Made by a program: the position numbers and the translations under genes
Shown here: positions 24,183 to 33,166 of the stretch, in pieces
How positions within the stretch are numbered: position 1 is the first letter of the stretch
Layout of the letters: each line of letters opens with the position of its first letter
Assembly: GCF_000428145.1 (NCBI RefSeq)
Contig: NZ_ATZJ01000028.1
Coordinates: 1-52,500, forward strand
Source: Chitinilyticum litopenaei DSM 21440
GTDB taxonomy: Bacteria; Pseudomonadota; Gammaproteobacteria; Burkholderiales; Chitinibacteraceae
DNA: 52,500 bases
Direction: 5' to 3'
Notes under the pieces: model-generated
What the model was told of the DNA's origin: nothing
The model's database searches: none
Seen by the model: the letters and a program-made list of their open reading frames with translations, nothing else

Positions 24183-24911
24183 TTACGCCATTCTGGCCAG
24201 CTCGCGCAGCAACAGCCGCGTTTGCAAGGGCCGCCCATCCAGCAGGGTCAGATTCAGAATGGTGCGCATGAACTGCTTGAGCTCGGCCAGTTGTGCCGGC
24301 AACAAGGACTTGTCGGCGGCAAAGTCCAGCAACGTCTGGCCGGCAATGCCCGCCTGCCCCGCTTCCAACAGCTGCAGACCAGACTCGGCGGTGAAGGTGT
24401 AAGTTCCACCGGCAAGCACCGGCTTGCCGTCCGCCGTGCAATCCCAAGCCAGTGCATAACCGTATCGCTGCAGCAGCGTGCGCTCGAAACAGCGCAATGC
24501 CTGCTCCGGCAGGCTCGCTTCGGCACGTGCCAAGGTACGCAGCAGCTCATAGTAATCGGCGAACAGCTCGGCTGCAGGCGTATCACGCGGCAGGATGCGC
24601 TGCAGCAGCTCGTTGAGATACATGCCGCACAGCAGGCTGGTGCCGGTAAGCTGGGGAATGCCGGGTTGCCAGCTTGCGGCATGCAGGGTCTTGACTTCGC
24701 CGGAACCGAACCAGTCAAGCAGCAGAGGCTGATAGCCAAGCAGCACGCTGCGCAGTTGCGAACCGGGACGCTGCACCCCTCTGGCCATGATCACCAGCCT
24801 GCCATGATCACGCGAAAACACGTCGAGCAATCTGCTCGTTTCCCGGTAGGGGTATTGATGCAGAATGAACGCAGGCTGCTGGTTGATCCGGTTTGCGCCC
24901 TTGGCTGCCAT
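24183..24911 (-). CDS. recO: DNA repair protein RecO
   Basis: Loads RecA on SSB-coated DNA in the RecF pathway. The 242-residue protein starts with an OB-fold: QQPAFILHQYPYRETSRLLDVFSRDHGRLVIMARGVQRPGS-type strands. A helical zinc-like domain follows (LTGTSLLCGMYLNELLQRILP, then the C-terminal LLRELARMA). The Cys pairs of some RecO zinc fingers are absent, as in E. coli. It lies 27 bp after era at the end of the sigma-E-to-recO gene run; pdxJ, often next in Betaproteobacteria, is not here. Confidence 0.95.
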   Translation of the reverse strand: MAAKGANRINQQPAFILHQYPYRETSRLLDVFSRDHGRLVIMARGVQRPGSQLRSVLLGYQPLLLDWFGSGEVKTLHAASWQPGIPQLTGTSLLCGMYLNELLQRILPRDTPAAELFADYYELLRTLARAEASLPEQALRCFERTLLQRYGYALAWDCTADGKPVLAGGTYTFTAESGLQLLEAGQAGIAGQTLLDFAADKSLLPAQLAELKQFMRTILNLTLLDGRPLQTRLLLRELARMA

Positions 24912-24938
24912 GACAGGAACAGTTTATCCGCAACCGGT

Positions 24939-25859
24939 TTATTCGAAACCGAACTGCCGCAGCAAGCGGGTGTCGTCTGCCCACCCGGACTTGACCTTGA
25001 CCCAGACCTCCAGATAAACCTTGGCATCGAACATCTGTTCCATGTCCTTGCGGGCATCGGAAGCAATGCGCTTGAGCTTTTCACCGTTGCGGCCGATCAG
25101 CATGGCCTTCTGGCTGTCACGATCAACCCAAACCGCAGCGAAAATGCGGCGCAACTCCTGGCCATTTTTCGCCATTTCCTCATCGAATTTTTCGATCTCG
25201 ACCGTCATTGCGTATGGCAGTTCGTCACCCATGGTGCGAAAGATCTTCTCGCGAATGATTTCAGCCGCCAGAAAACGCTCGTTGCGGTCGGTAACCTGGT
25301 CTTCCTCGTAAAACGGCGCGGACAGGGGCAGCAAGGGCTCAACCGCCTGCTGCAGCACATCCAGCTTCAGGGCACGCAAGGCGGAAAGCGGTACGATGGC
25401 GGCAAAATCACGCTTTTGTGCCATTTGCTCAATAAATGGCAGCAGCGCCGCCTTGTCGGCAACGGCATCCATCTTGTTGAGAACCAGAATGACCGGACGA
25501 TCTTGCGGCAAGAGCCTGAGCACCGCCTCGTCATCCTGGCCAAAACGCCCGGCTTCGACGACAAACAGAATGACATCGACATCGGCCAGCGTGCTGGTCA
25601 CATTCCGATTCATGGCCTGGTTGAGGGCGTTGCGGTACTTGTTCTGAAATCCGGGCGTGTCGACAAAGACAAACTGCGCCGACTCGGTGGTCAGCACACC
25701 GGTAATGCGGTGCCGGGTAGTTTGCGCCTTGCGCGAGGTAATGCTCAGCTTCATCCCGATCAGATGATTGAGCAAGGTGGACTTGCCGACATTGGGCCGA
25801 CCAACAATGGCAACAAAGCCACAACGGTAGTCGGGTGACACGCTATTGATTTCGTTCAT
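24939..25859 (-). CDS. era: GTPase Era
   Basis: Essential GTPase that binds the 3' end of 16S rRNA in 30S assembly. The 306-residue protein has G1 GRPNVGKSTLLN, the G2 region with TTRHRITGV, G3 DTPGF, G4 LNKMDAV and G5 near VPLSALRA. The KH domain carries the Era pattern VWVDRDSQKAMLIGRNGEKLKRIA. Its ATG overlaps the rnc stop (ATGA), the classic rnc-era coupling. C-terminal KVKSGWADDTRLLRQFGFE is typical of betaproteobacterial Era. Confidence 0.97.
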   Translation of the reverse strand: MNEINSVSPDYRCGFVAIVGRPNVGKSTLLNHLIGMKLSITSRKAQTTRHRITGVLTTESAQFVFVDTPGFQNKYRNALNQAMNRNVTSTLADVDVILFVVEAGRFGQDDEAVLRLLPQDRPVILVLNKMDAVADKAALLPFIEQMAQKRDFAAIVPLSALRALKLDVLQQAVEPLLPLSAPFYEEDQVTDRNERFLAAEIIREKIFRTMGDELPYAMTVEIEKFDEEMAKNGQELRRIFAAVWVDRDSQKAMLIGRNGEKLKRIASDARKDMEQMFDAKVYLEVWVKVKSGWADDTRLLRQFGFE

Positions 25860-26575
25860 TTTCTGACCAGTTTTTTTCCGGGATACATTTGCCGCAATTG
25901 CTGCAGCACATAAGCGGCCGCTTCCTGCTCGGCATTTTTCTTGCTGGCGGCAAGCCCGCGCCCGGACAGTTTGAGCTCGCCAATCTCGCAAAGCACCTCG
26001 AACAACTGCTCAGGCGACTCGCCCTCCTGACGCAGCAGGATATACGACGGCAGCGGCAATTTTCTGCCCTGCAGCCATTCCTGCAGGGCAGTTTTGGCAT
26101 CCTTGCCAGCGGTGGCTGGGTCGATCAGGGCAATACGCTCGGCAAACAGTCGCTCCAGCACCGGCTCCAGCACGGACAAACCACCATCCAGCCAGATGGC
26201 ACCTATAATGGCCTCCAGCGCATCGGCCAGGATAGAAGGACGGCGAAAACCGCCGCTTTTCAGCTCGCCTTCACCCAGTCGGAGGTACTCGCCCAGTCTG
26301 AGGTTCTGGGCGATGTCCGCCAACCCCTCCTGGCACACCAGTCGTGCGCGAATCCGGGACAAGTCGCCTTCCGGGTGCGCTGGAAAGGCGCGAAACAGGG
26401 CTCGGGCAACCCAGGCATTCAAAATGCCATCACCGACAAACTCCAGCCGCTCATTGTGCTGCATGGCATAGCTGCGATGGGTAATGGCCTGCTGCAAAAG
26501 TGCGGCATCGGAAAAAACGTAGCCGAGCACTTTCTGCAAGCGCTCGGCTGGTAAGCGTACTGACAATTGTTTCAA
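25856..26575 (-). CDS. rnc: Ribonuclease III
   Basis: Double-strand RNA endonuclease that processes rRNA precursors. The 239-residue protein has the signature NERLEFVGDGILNAWVARALF (usually LEFLGDS), where Glu and Asp bind Mg2+. The second acidic cluster is SILADALEAIIGAIWLDGG. The C-terminal dsRBD ends with GLAASKKNAEQEAAAYVLQQL. Translation seems to begin at a TTG (26575); a second TTG three codons later has a better-spaced GTGAG, so the start is uncertain. It overlaps era by four bases. Confidence 0.95.
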   Translation of the reverse strand: MKQLSVRLPAERLQKVLGYVFSDAALLQQAITHRSYAMQHNERLEFVGDGILNAWVARALFRAFPAHPEGDLSRIRARLVCQEGLADIAQNLRLGEYLRLGEGELKSGGFRRPSILADALEAIIGAIWLDGGLSVLEPVLERLFAERIALIDPATAGKDAKTALQEWLQGRKLPLPSYILLRQEGESPEQLFEVLCEIGELKLSGRGLAASKKNAEQEAAAYVLQQLRQMYPGKKLVRK

Positions 26576-26583
26576 CTCACATT

Positions 26584-26946
26584 TTATTCGATCGATTTCT
26601 GGGCACTGCTGGCCTGGAAACTGAACAGCAGACTCACATTGCCGACAACAGGCACAACCTGCTCATAATCAACGCTGACATTCACACTCCCACCCTGAGT
26701 GTTCACAACGAGATCGGCAGGTTTCACGCTGGTGATGTATTCGATCTCGGCATGACGGGCAAATGCTTCGCGAATTTCCTGAGGTGATTTACCGCTGCCT
26801 TCCCTGGCAATCGAATTGATTGCCTTTTTGACCGAGAAAAACTCCATGTAAGCAGGCACCATCTTGAAACCGAGAATGGCCGCAAACGCGACAAAGATGG
26901 CAATGATGATGAAGCCGAAGAAAGAAACACCCTGCTGTTTGTTCAT
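26584..26946 (-). CDS. DUF4845 membrane-anchored protein
   Basis: A 120-residue protein with one N-terminal membrane helix (GVSFFGFIIIAIFVAFAAILGF) and a small periplasmic domain: MVPAYMEFFSVKKAINSIARE, then beta strands VNTQGGSVNVSVDYEQVVPVVGNVSLLFSF. Its position between lepB and rnc is the standard place of DUF4845 in Beta- and Gammaproteobacteria. Function is unknown. AGGAGA precedes the ATG. Confidence 0.9.
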   Translation of the reverse strand: MNKQQGVSFFGFIIIAIFVAFAAILGFKMVPAYMEFFSVKKAINSIAREGSGKSPQEIREAFARHAEIEYITSVKPADLVVNTQGGSVNVSVDYEQVVPVVGNVSLLFSFQASSAQKSIE

Positions 26947-26959
26947 CCACACTCTCCTA

Positions 26960-27925
26960 TTAATCGATCCAGGTACCAATACGGCTCAAATCCCTCAGAT
27001 TCAGCCACACCAAGGAAGCCCGGCCAACCACATACTTCTCCGGAACGAAGCCCCAGTAACGACTGTCAGCGCTGTGATCCCGGTTGTCGCCCATCATGAA
27101 ATAGTGACCATCCGGAACCTTGCAAACGAAACCATCCTCATCATAGCGGCAGTTTTCACGGAACGGAAAACCGTCACTGACCTGGGCCAGGGAAATCACT
27201 GGCGCTTCCTGCATTTGCAGCGTGCGATAAGTGTGCGCTCCGGCCTGCTCCTGGTACATCTGGTTATTGACCTGATAGACGCCTTGCTCGACATACTGGT
27301 GTTCGCCCAGCGACTTGGTTGGCACTGGCTTGCCATTGATCGAGAGGCGCTTGTTGCGATATTCGACCGTATCACCGGGCAGTCCGACCACCCGCTTGAT
27401 GTAGTTCACTTCGGGTTGCACCGGATAGTAAAAGACCATCACGTCGCCATGCTCGGGCTTGCCCACCGGAATGAACACCGAATTGAGCACGGGAACACGC
27501 AAACCATAAGCAAACTTGTTCACCAGGATGAAGTCGCCGACGACCAGACCGGGACGCATCGATGAGGACGGAATCTGGTAAGGCTCGGCGACGAAGGCAC
27601 GCAGCACGAAAACCAGCAGAAATACCGGAAAAAAACCACGCCCGATTTCGGCCCAGGCCGGCGCATGTTCATCTGCGGCGCGCTTTTTCTCGAGCACGAA
27701 CTTGTCCAGCGCCCAGATCACCGCAAACAGAATGACGAAAATCAGGAATGCGGCCGCAATCGTGGTGAACTGCACCGCCAGTACAAACAGGCCGGCCAAA
27801 GCCGACAGATAGCCGTACTGCACCAATTGTGGCGGCTCATCCTTGACCCTTTCCTGCTTTTGTCCGATGGCAATCAATACCGGCGCGATGACCAGCAGGA
27901 TCGCCCCCACCAACATCCAGTTCAT
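26960..27925 (-). CDS. lepB: Signal peptidase I (leader peptidase)
   Basis: Inner-membrane serine protease that removes signal peptides on the periplasmic face. The 321-residue protein has two N-terminal membrane segments and a third before the active site. Nucleophile Ser122 lies in QIPSSSMRPGLVVGDF; the general-base Lys lies in YIKRVVGLPGDTVEYR. FMMGDNRDHSADSRYWGFVP is box E. An insertion with KVPDGHY and CRYDEDGFVC, holding two Cys, resembles other betaproteobacterial LepB. ATG 27925 is used because GAGGG lies six bases upstream; a TTG two codons earlier is less likely. It directly follows lepA. Confidence 0.96.
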   Translation of the reverse strand: MNWMLVGAILLVIAPVLIAIGQKQERVKDEPPQLVQYGYLSALAGLFVLAVQFTTIAAAFLIFVILFAVIWALDKFVLEKKRAADEHAPAWAEIGRGFFPVFLLVFVLRAFVAEPYQIPSSSMRPGLVVGDFILVNKFAYGLRVPVLNSVFIPVGKPEHGDVMVFYYPVQPEVNYIKRVVGLPGDTVEYRNKRLSINGKPVPTKSLGEHQYVEQGVYQVNNQMYQEQAGAHTYRTLQMQEAPVISLAQVSDGFPFRENCRYDEDGFVCKVPDGHYFMMGDNRDHSADSRYWGFVPEKYVVGRASLVWLNLRDLSRIGTWID

Positions 27926-27943
27926 TCCCAACCCTCTTCTGGT

Positions 27944-29737
27944 TTATTTGTCGGAGACTTGCAGGATGGCGAGGAACGCTTCCTGCGGAATTTCCACGTT
28001 ACCGACCTGCTTCATGCGCTTCTTGCCGGCCTTCTGCTTTTCGAGCAGCTTCTTCTTGCGCGTGATGTCGCCACCGTAACACTTGGCGAGTACATCCTTG
28101 CGCATGGCCTTCACGGTTTCACGAGCGATGATCTGGCTGCCGATGGCGGCCTGCACGGCAATATCGAACATCTGGCGCGGAATCAGTTCGCGCATTTTCG
28201 AGATCAGCTCACGGCCACGATAAATGCTGGTGGCACGGTGCACGATCAGGCTCAGTGCATCCACCCGCTCACCGTTGACCAGCACATCGAGCTTGACCAG
28301 ATCTCCGGCGCGGAATTCCTTGAATTCATAATCCAGCGATGCATAGCCACGACTGACGGACTTCAGCTTGTCGAAGAAATCCATCACCACTTCGGCCATC
28401 GGCAAATCGTAGGTCAGCAAGACCTGGCGGCCCATGTATTGCATGTTTACCTGCGCGCCGCGTTTCTGGTTGCACAGCGTCATGACCGGGCCGACATAAT
28501 CCTGCGGAACCAGGATGGTCGCGGTGATGATCGGTTCGCGGACTTCTTCGTATTTGCTGGGATCCGGCAATTTGGACGGATTTTCGATCTGTACGACTTC
28601 TCCGTCCTTCATCACCAGCTCATACACCACGGTTGGCGCCGTCGTGATGAGATCCATGTCAAATTCGCGCTCCAGGCGTTCCTGCACGATTTCCAGGTGC
28701 AAAAGGCCCAGAAAGCCGCAACGGAAACCAAAACCGAGCGCCTGCGACACTTCCGGCTCGTATTGCAGTGCCGCATCATTGAGCTTGAGCTTTTCCAGAC
28801 TGTCACGCAGGGCTTCGTAATCATGACTTTCCACCGGATACAGCCCGGCAAATACCTGGGATTTGACTTCCTTGAAACCCGGCAGTGCTTCGCCAGCCGG
28901 ATTCTTGGCCAGGGTGATGGTGTCGCCAACCTTGGCGCTGACAATTTCCTTCACCCCAGCAATGACGAACCCCACTTCACCAGCCTTGAGCGATTCGCGC
29001 TGAACCGACTTGGGGGTAAAGACACCGACCTGCTCGCACAGGAATTCGGCCTTGGTGGCCATGAACTTGATTTTGTCCTTGACGCGCAACTCACCGTCGA
29101 CCACGCGCACCAGCATCACGACGCCGACATAATTGTCAAACCAGGAATCAACAATGAGCGCCTTCAGCGGTCCATCAGGATTGCCTTTGGGCGGGGGAAT
29201 CTTGTTGACGACCTCTTCCAGAATGTCTTCGATGCCGATGCCGCTCTTGGCCGATGCGCGAACGGCTTCGATGGCCTCGATGCCGATGATGTCCTCGATT
29301 TCCTGGGCCACGCGCTCTGGTTCGGCGGCCGGCAGATCGATCTTGTTCAGCACCGGGCGCACTTCGACGCCCTGCTCGATCGCCGTGTAGCAATTGGCAA
29401 CGGTCTGGGCTTCCACCCCCTGCGAGGCATCGACAACCAGCAAGGCACCTTCGCATGCGGCGAGCGAGCGGCTGACTTCATAGCTGAAGTCGACGTGCCC
29501 CGGGGTGTCGATGAGGTTGAGGTTGTAGATCTTGCCGTCGCGCGCCTTGTAGTGCAGGGCAGCGGTCTGCGCCTTGATGGTAATGCCGCGTTCCTTTTCG
29601 ATGTCCATCGAGTCGAGCACCTGCTCGCTCATTTCACGCAGTTCGAGACCGCCGCAAAACTGGATGAAACGGTCGGCCAGCGTGGATTTGCCGTGGTCGA
29701 TATGGGCGATGATCGAGAAATTGCGAATGTGATCCAT
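27944..29737 (-). CDS. lepA: Elongation factor 4 (LepA)
   Basis: Ribosomal GTPase acting on translation and 30S assembly. The 597-residue protein begins MDHIRNFSIIAHIDHGKSTL with the P-loop. EKERGITIKAQTAAL is switch I, DTPGHVDFSYEVSRSL is G3 and NKIDLPAA is G4. Domains II, III and V follow, ending in the LepA-specific C-terminal domain (AKCYGGDITRKKKLLEKQKAGKKRMKQ). Length matches E. coli LepA (599). Cotranscribed with lepB, as usual. Confidence 0.98.
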   Translation of the reverse strand: MDHIRNFSIIAHIDHGKSTLADRFIQFCGGLELREMSEQVLDSMDIEKERGITIKAQTAALHYKARDGKIYNLNLIDTPGHVDFSYEVSRSLAACEGALLVVDASQGVEAQTVANCYTAIEQGVEVRPVLNKIDLPAAEPERVAQEIEDIIGIEAIEAVRASAKSGIGIEDILEEVVNKIPPPKGNPDGPLKALIVDSWFDNYVGVVMLVRVVDGELRVKDKIKFMATKAEFLCEQVGVFTPKSVQRESLKAGEVGFVIAGVKEIVSAKVGDTITLAKNPAGEALPGFKEVKSQVFAGLYPVESHDYEALRDSLEKLKLNDAALQYEPEVSQALGFGFRCGFLGLLHLEIVQERLEREFDMDLITTAPTVVYELVMKDGEVVQIENPSKLPDPSKYEEVREPIITATILVPQDYVGPVMTLCNQKRGAQVNMQYMGRQVLLTYDLPMAEVVMDFFDKLKSVSRGYASLDYEFKEFRAGDLVKLDVLVNGERVDALSLIVHRATSIYRGRELISKMRELIPRQMFDIAVQAAIGSQIIARETVKAMRKDVLAKCYGGDITRKKKLLEKQKAGKKRMKQVGNVEIPQEAFLAILQVSDK

Positions 29738-29806
29738 GAAACCTGTCAACACTTACGAAAAAAGGGCACGCCACGCGTGCCCTGGGCAAAATAGGTTGCC
29801 GCGATT

Positions 29807-30058
29807 CTAACGGAAATCGGCCAGATAGGCATCCAGCGCAGCAGAATCAAGATGATAGTGGCAGATTTCACGCCCGTCGGCGCCGCACAGGACGGGAACC
29901 AGTTCGCCAAAGCGGGCTTCCAGCGGCTCGTTTCCCTCGATATCGATCCAGCGCAGCTCGACCGGCCAGCTGGCAAGCTGCTCGCGCATCAGCGTACACA
30001 GACTGCAGTAGGCGTGGCCGTAAAGCTGCAGGATCGGCAAGGCGGCACTGACGGTCAT
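29807..30058 (-). CDS. Glutaredoxin-like thiol protein (DUF836 type)
   Basis: An 83-residue thioredoxin-fold protein: LPILQLYGHAYCSLCTLMREQL holds a CxxC motif (CSLC) at the start of helix 1. VELRWIDIEGNEPLEARFGELVPVLCGADG follows, with cis-Pro in VPVL. It matches the glutaredoxin-like DUF836 family. The ATG overlaps the mucD stop (ATGA), so it belongs to the sigma-E operon. A role in redox balance during envelope stress is plausible by context only. Confidence 0.85.
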   Translation of the reverse strand: MTVSAALPILQLYGHAYCSLCTLMREQLASWPVELRWIDIEGNEPLEARFGELVPVLCGADGREICHYHLDSAALDAYLADFR

Positions 30059-31458
30059 TTTTTCTCGGCGGGCGCGGTAATGATGGTGAAGAATACCCGG
30101 CCATCGCGCACGACCCGCAGGGGCAGCGCTTCGCCGGCTTTCAGCGCCGTCAGTGCCTGGCGCAATTGCGCGGCATTCTGCAGCTCGCCACCAGCCACGC
30201 CGACCAGCACGTCACCGGACTGCAGGCCTGCCTTGGCGGCGGCCCCGCTGGCCGAACGCACACCGATACCGTATTTGAGACCCAGCTGTTGCAACTGGCG
30301 CGCATTGAGTTCGACCAGCACCAGTCCGAAACGCTCGGTATTGGCCTGTGGCTTGCCCTTGTATTCACGCGGGTTATCGGATTCATCCGCGTCGTCCATG
30401 GTGCCCACGGTCACCACAACATCCCTGGCAGCCTTGTCACGCCAGACGGACACGGTGGCCTTGCTGCCCGGCTTGAGCGACGTGATCATGCGCGGCAAAT
30501 CGGCAGAGCGGTTCACCGTCTGGCCATTGACCTTGAGGATGATGTCGCCGACCTTCATGCCGGCCTTGTCTGCCGGGCCATCCTTTTCCACCTGGGTGAG
30601 CAGCGCTCCACCGGCCTTGGGCAAGCCAAAGCCCTTGGCCAGTTCTTCGTTCAGATCCTGAATGGCAACACCGATCCGGCCACGGGTGACCTTGCCGCTG
30701 GCCTTCAGCTCGTCGGAAATCTTGATGGCCACATCGATCGGGATCGCGAAACTCAAGCCCATGTACCCGCCCGAGCGGCTGAAAATCTGCGAATTGATGC
30801 CAATGACCTCGCCAGCCATATTGAACAGCGGGCCGCCGGAGTTACCGGGGTTGATGGCGACATCGGTCTGGATGAAGGGCACGAAATTCTCGTTGGGCAG
30901 GTCACGGCCCTTGGCGGAAATGATCCCCGCCGTCACGGTATTGTCGAGACCGAAGGGCTGGCCGATGGCCACGACCCATTCACCGACGCGCGACTTGTTC
31001 GGGTCGCCGATGCTGACCCTGGGCAGATTGCTGGCCTCGACCTTCAGCAAGGCCACATCGGTGCGCGAATCGGAACCAACAACCTTGGCCTTGAAGCTGC
31101 GCTTGTCGTTGAGCTTCACCGTGATTTCATCGGCTTCGGCAATCACGTGGGCATTGGTCAGAATGTAACCATTGCTGTCGATGATGAAACCGGAACCCAG
31201 CCCTTGCACCTGCCGCTCTTGCGGCTGGATATTGCGCGGCAGGGGAACGGGCAGGCCGAAATGGCGGAAGAGCTCCAGCGCATCATCGGCGCCGGCTGGC
31301 CCGCCGGCCTTGACCGTCCCAGTGACCGAAATATTCACGACCGCCCGGCCTTCCTTTTCCGCCAGCTGGGCAAAATCCGGCAGGCTTGCGGCCGGCGCGG
31401 CCTGCACGCTCTGAAGGGCAGCACTCAACAGCACTGCAGAAAAAAACCGCTTCAACAT
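30055..31458 (-). CDS. mucD: Periplasmic Do-type serine protease/chaperone (MucD/DegQ)
   Basis: HtrA-family protease that clears misfolded periplasmic proteins. The 467-residue protein has a signal peptide (MLKRFFSAVLLSAALQSVQA). The trypsin-like domain has the triad His104 (TNAHVI), Asp134 (SRTDVALLKV) and Ser207 (NPGNSGGPLF). Two PDZ domains follow (about 265-350 and 375-460; RGRIGVAIQDLNEELAKGF starts the first). AAAGGAG precedes the ATG at 31458. It sits in the rpoE-rseABC cluster, the arrangement called mucD/algW in Pseudomonas; the 218-bp gap before it could hold an extra promoter. Confidence 0.95.
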   Translation of the reverse strand: MLKRFFSAVLLSAALQSVQAAPAASLPDFAQLAEKEGRAVVNISVTGTVKAGGPAGADDALELFRHFGLPVPLPRNIQPQERQVQGLGSGFIIDSNGYILTNAHVIAEADEITVKLNDKRSFKAKVVGSDSRTDVALLKVEASNLPRVSIGDPNKSRVGEWVVAIGQPFGLDNTVTAGIISAKGRDLPNENFVPFIQTDVAINPGNSGGPLFNMAGEVIGINSQIFSRSGGYMGLSFAIPIDVAIKISDELKASGKVTRGRIGVAIQDLNEELAKGFGLPKAGGALLTQVEKDGPADKAGMKVGDIILKVNGQTVNRSADLPRMITSLKPGSKATVSVWRDKAARDVVVTVGTMDDADESDNPREYKGKPQANTERFGLVLVELNARQLQQLGLKYGIGVRSASGAAAKAGLQSGDVLVGVAGGELQNAAQLRQALTALKAGEALPLRVVRDGRVFFTIITAPAEKK

Positions 31459-31639
31459 GCTTTCTCCTTTCCACATTCGATGGATGCTCATTCGATGGAA
31501 TATGGGCGATGCGGATGCACCGCCAGCAACGCTTGCAATATTTGGTACATGACGGGCCTTGGCCGGCCCCAGGCTCTGCTAATGCTTGATTGCTTTTTAA
31601 GCAACCCCGCCAGCGTAGCCTGCGCGAAACACCGCGACA

Positions 31640-31657
31640 GCAAGTACCAGTACTTGC
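31640..31657. repeat. Short perfect palindrome between rseC and mucD
   Basis: GCAAGTAC-CA-GTACTTGC, an 8-bp perfect inverted repeat with a two-base centre. It is in the 218-bp gap between rseC and mucD (31459-31676), the only sizeable gap in the operon. It could be an operator or hairpin; no promoter boxes are convincing. Confidence 0.4.
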
Positions 31658-31676
31658 GCGCATGGGTGAGGAAGCC

Positions 31677-32159
31677 TCAGGAAGAGTGCCGATCCCCGGC
31701 TGCCGCGCAGGTACTGGCGCACGCACCAGACCCGCAAGCCCCCCTGCCGACACGTGCGATGAATGGTTCGGCCGGCCCGGTCTGCTTGCGCCGCAACCAA
31801 AGCAGCACAAAGGCAAGCACGAGGCCCGATGCCGCGCCGGTCAGCGCACCGGCATCCCCGGCAAGCCAGCCCCCGAACCCGGCGCCGAGCAGCAACAAGG
31901 CCAGTGGCAAACCATAACCCCACAGCGCGCTGTGCAGCAGGGCCGGTTCGGGTATGGCAATGACCACCAGATCACCGGGCACTACCGGCAGCGGGCTGCG
32001 CACACTGAATTCCTGGCGGGCGTTACCAAACATGCGACTGATGGCAACCGACTTGCAGCCGGTAACCGGGTCGCAATGCCCACAGGGCGAATGCGGACGC
32101 AAGCGCACCCAGGCCCGCTCGCCATCCAGGCGTTCAACTTGGGCTTCTGTTTCGATCAT
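31677..32159 (-). CDS. rseC: RseC/MucC family regulator of sigma-E
   Basis: A 160-residue membrane protein. The N-terminal cytosolic part has the Cys-rich motif CGHCDPVTGC (residues about 26-35). PGDLVVIAIPEPALLHSALWGYGLPLALLLLGAGFGGWL begins two membrane helices. An unusual C-terminal Cys cluster ACGSGACASTC is visible. RseC modulates sigma-E and works with the SoxR-reducing system in E. coli. It lies between rseB and mucD on the same strand. Confidence 0.9.
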   Translation of the reverse strand: MIETEAQVERLDGERAWVRLRPHSPCGHCDPVTGCKSVAISRMFGNARQEFSVRSPLPVVPGDLVVIAIPEPALLHSALWGYGLPLALLLLGAGFGGWLAGDAGALTGAASGLVLAFVLLWLRRKQTGPAEPFIARVGRGACGSGACASTCAAAGDRHSS

Positions 32160-32175
32160 GATGCCTGCTCACAAC

Positions 32176-33150
32176 TTACTGGCGCGGGTTGAAGGCGTGC
32201 GCAAAGGCCTTTACCGTTTCACCCGGCACTTCGCCCAGCACGGTCACGGTCTGGCCATTCAGCGGGCGCACGAAGAGGTGCATTCCGCCTTGCTGCGCCA
32301 GTCCCGGTGCCAATTGCACCTGACTGGGGTCCAGGAAAATGGAGACGGTGACCAGTCCATCGGTGTAGACAAGATGCTGGACCTTGCGCGCCTTTTCGCC
32401 CTTGGGCTTGCGCACGATCTGCTTTTGCAGCACGAAGCCGGGCGGCAGGTTGCGAATGTCCCACTGGCTGTCCAGACCGGCCAGCAGCGGTTTGCCTTCA
32501 CTGCTCTCCATGACCACGGGGCGCACCGGCGTCGTCGGCTTCAGCAGCTTGCGATCAAAGCCGCCCCCCAGACGAATCTCGGAAAAGGTATAGGTCTCGA
32601 TCGGCTCACGACGCGCACCGAGCATCATGCTCTTGAGCAGCAGGCCGCTGCCTTCATGCAGCCACAGCCGGTGGGGATAACGCAAGCCGTCGCGTGGCTC
32701 CAGCTGATACACATCGGCATCAAGGCCTGCCACCCTGTCCCTGCCAAGCCTGCGCAACTGGTAACTGGCCAGCACATCGCCGACGCTGTGCGTCAGGCGC
32801 GGGAAGAAGCGCGATACCGCCATGCGATCCAGCGCAATACTCAGAGGGGTATCAGCATGATACATATGGTACTGATTGCCTGTGCGCACATACTCCCTGG
32901 CCGGGCCATCCAGCGATTCACAGCGCTCCTGTTCGGCGCCGCCTTCCACCAGCTGCATGATGCGGAAATTCTCGACCATATCGCCATGCTGGTGGACGTA
33001 TACACCCTGGTAGGAAAGCTGGCGCGCCGCCTGGTTGGCGCGATCAATCAGCCTCGAGGCCTCGGCAGTGGGTAGCGACTCGGCGGCCTGCAAGCTGCCG
33101 GCCAGCAGCAGCACGAACAGGAACAGGGAATAACAATAGGGTTTGCGCAT
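32176..33150 (-). CDS. rseB: Sigma-E regulatory protein RseB/MucB
   Basis: Periplasmic protein that binds RseA and senses lipopolysaccharide intermediates, blocking RseA cleavage. The protein (324 residues) has a signal peptide (MRKPYCYSLFLFVLLLAGSLQA). The large lipid-binding domain contains LSYQGVYVHQHGDMVENFRIMQLVEGG and GLDADVYQLEPRDGLRYPHRLWLHEGSGLLLKS. The small C-terminal domain begins near LPPGFVLQKQIVRKPKGEKARKVQHLVYTDGLVTVSIFL. Either of two adjacent ATGs (33150 or 33153) could start it. It follows rseA by 16 bp. Confidence 0.94.
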   Translation of the reverse strand: MRKPYCYSLFLFVLLLAGSLQAAESLPTAEASRLIDRANQAARQLSYQGVYVHQHGDMVENFRIMQLVEGGAEQERCESLDGPAREYVRTGNQYHMYHADTPLSIALDRMAVSRFFPRLTHSVGDVLASYQLRRLGRDRVAGLDADVYQLEPRDGLRYPHRLWLHEGSGLLLKSMMLGARREPIETYTFSEIRLGGGFDRKLLKPTTPVRPVVMESSEGKPLLAGLDSQWDIRNLPPGFVLQKQIVRKPKGEKARKVQHLVYTDGLVTVSIFLDPSQVQLAPGLAQQGGMHLFVRPLNGQTVTVLGEVPGETVKAFAHAFNPRQ

Positions 33151-33166
33151 CATCGTCCAGCACACA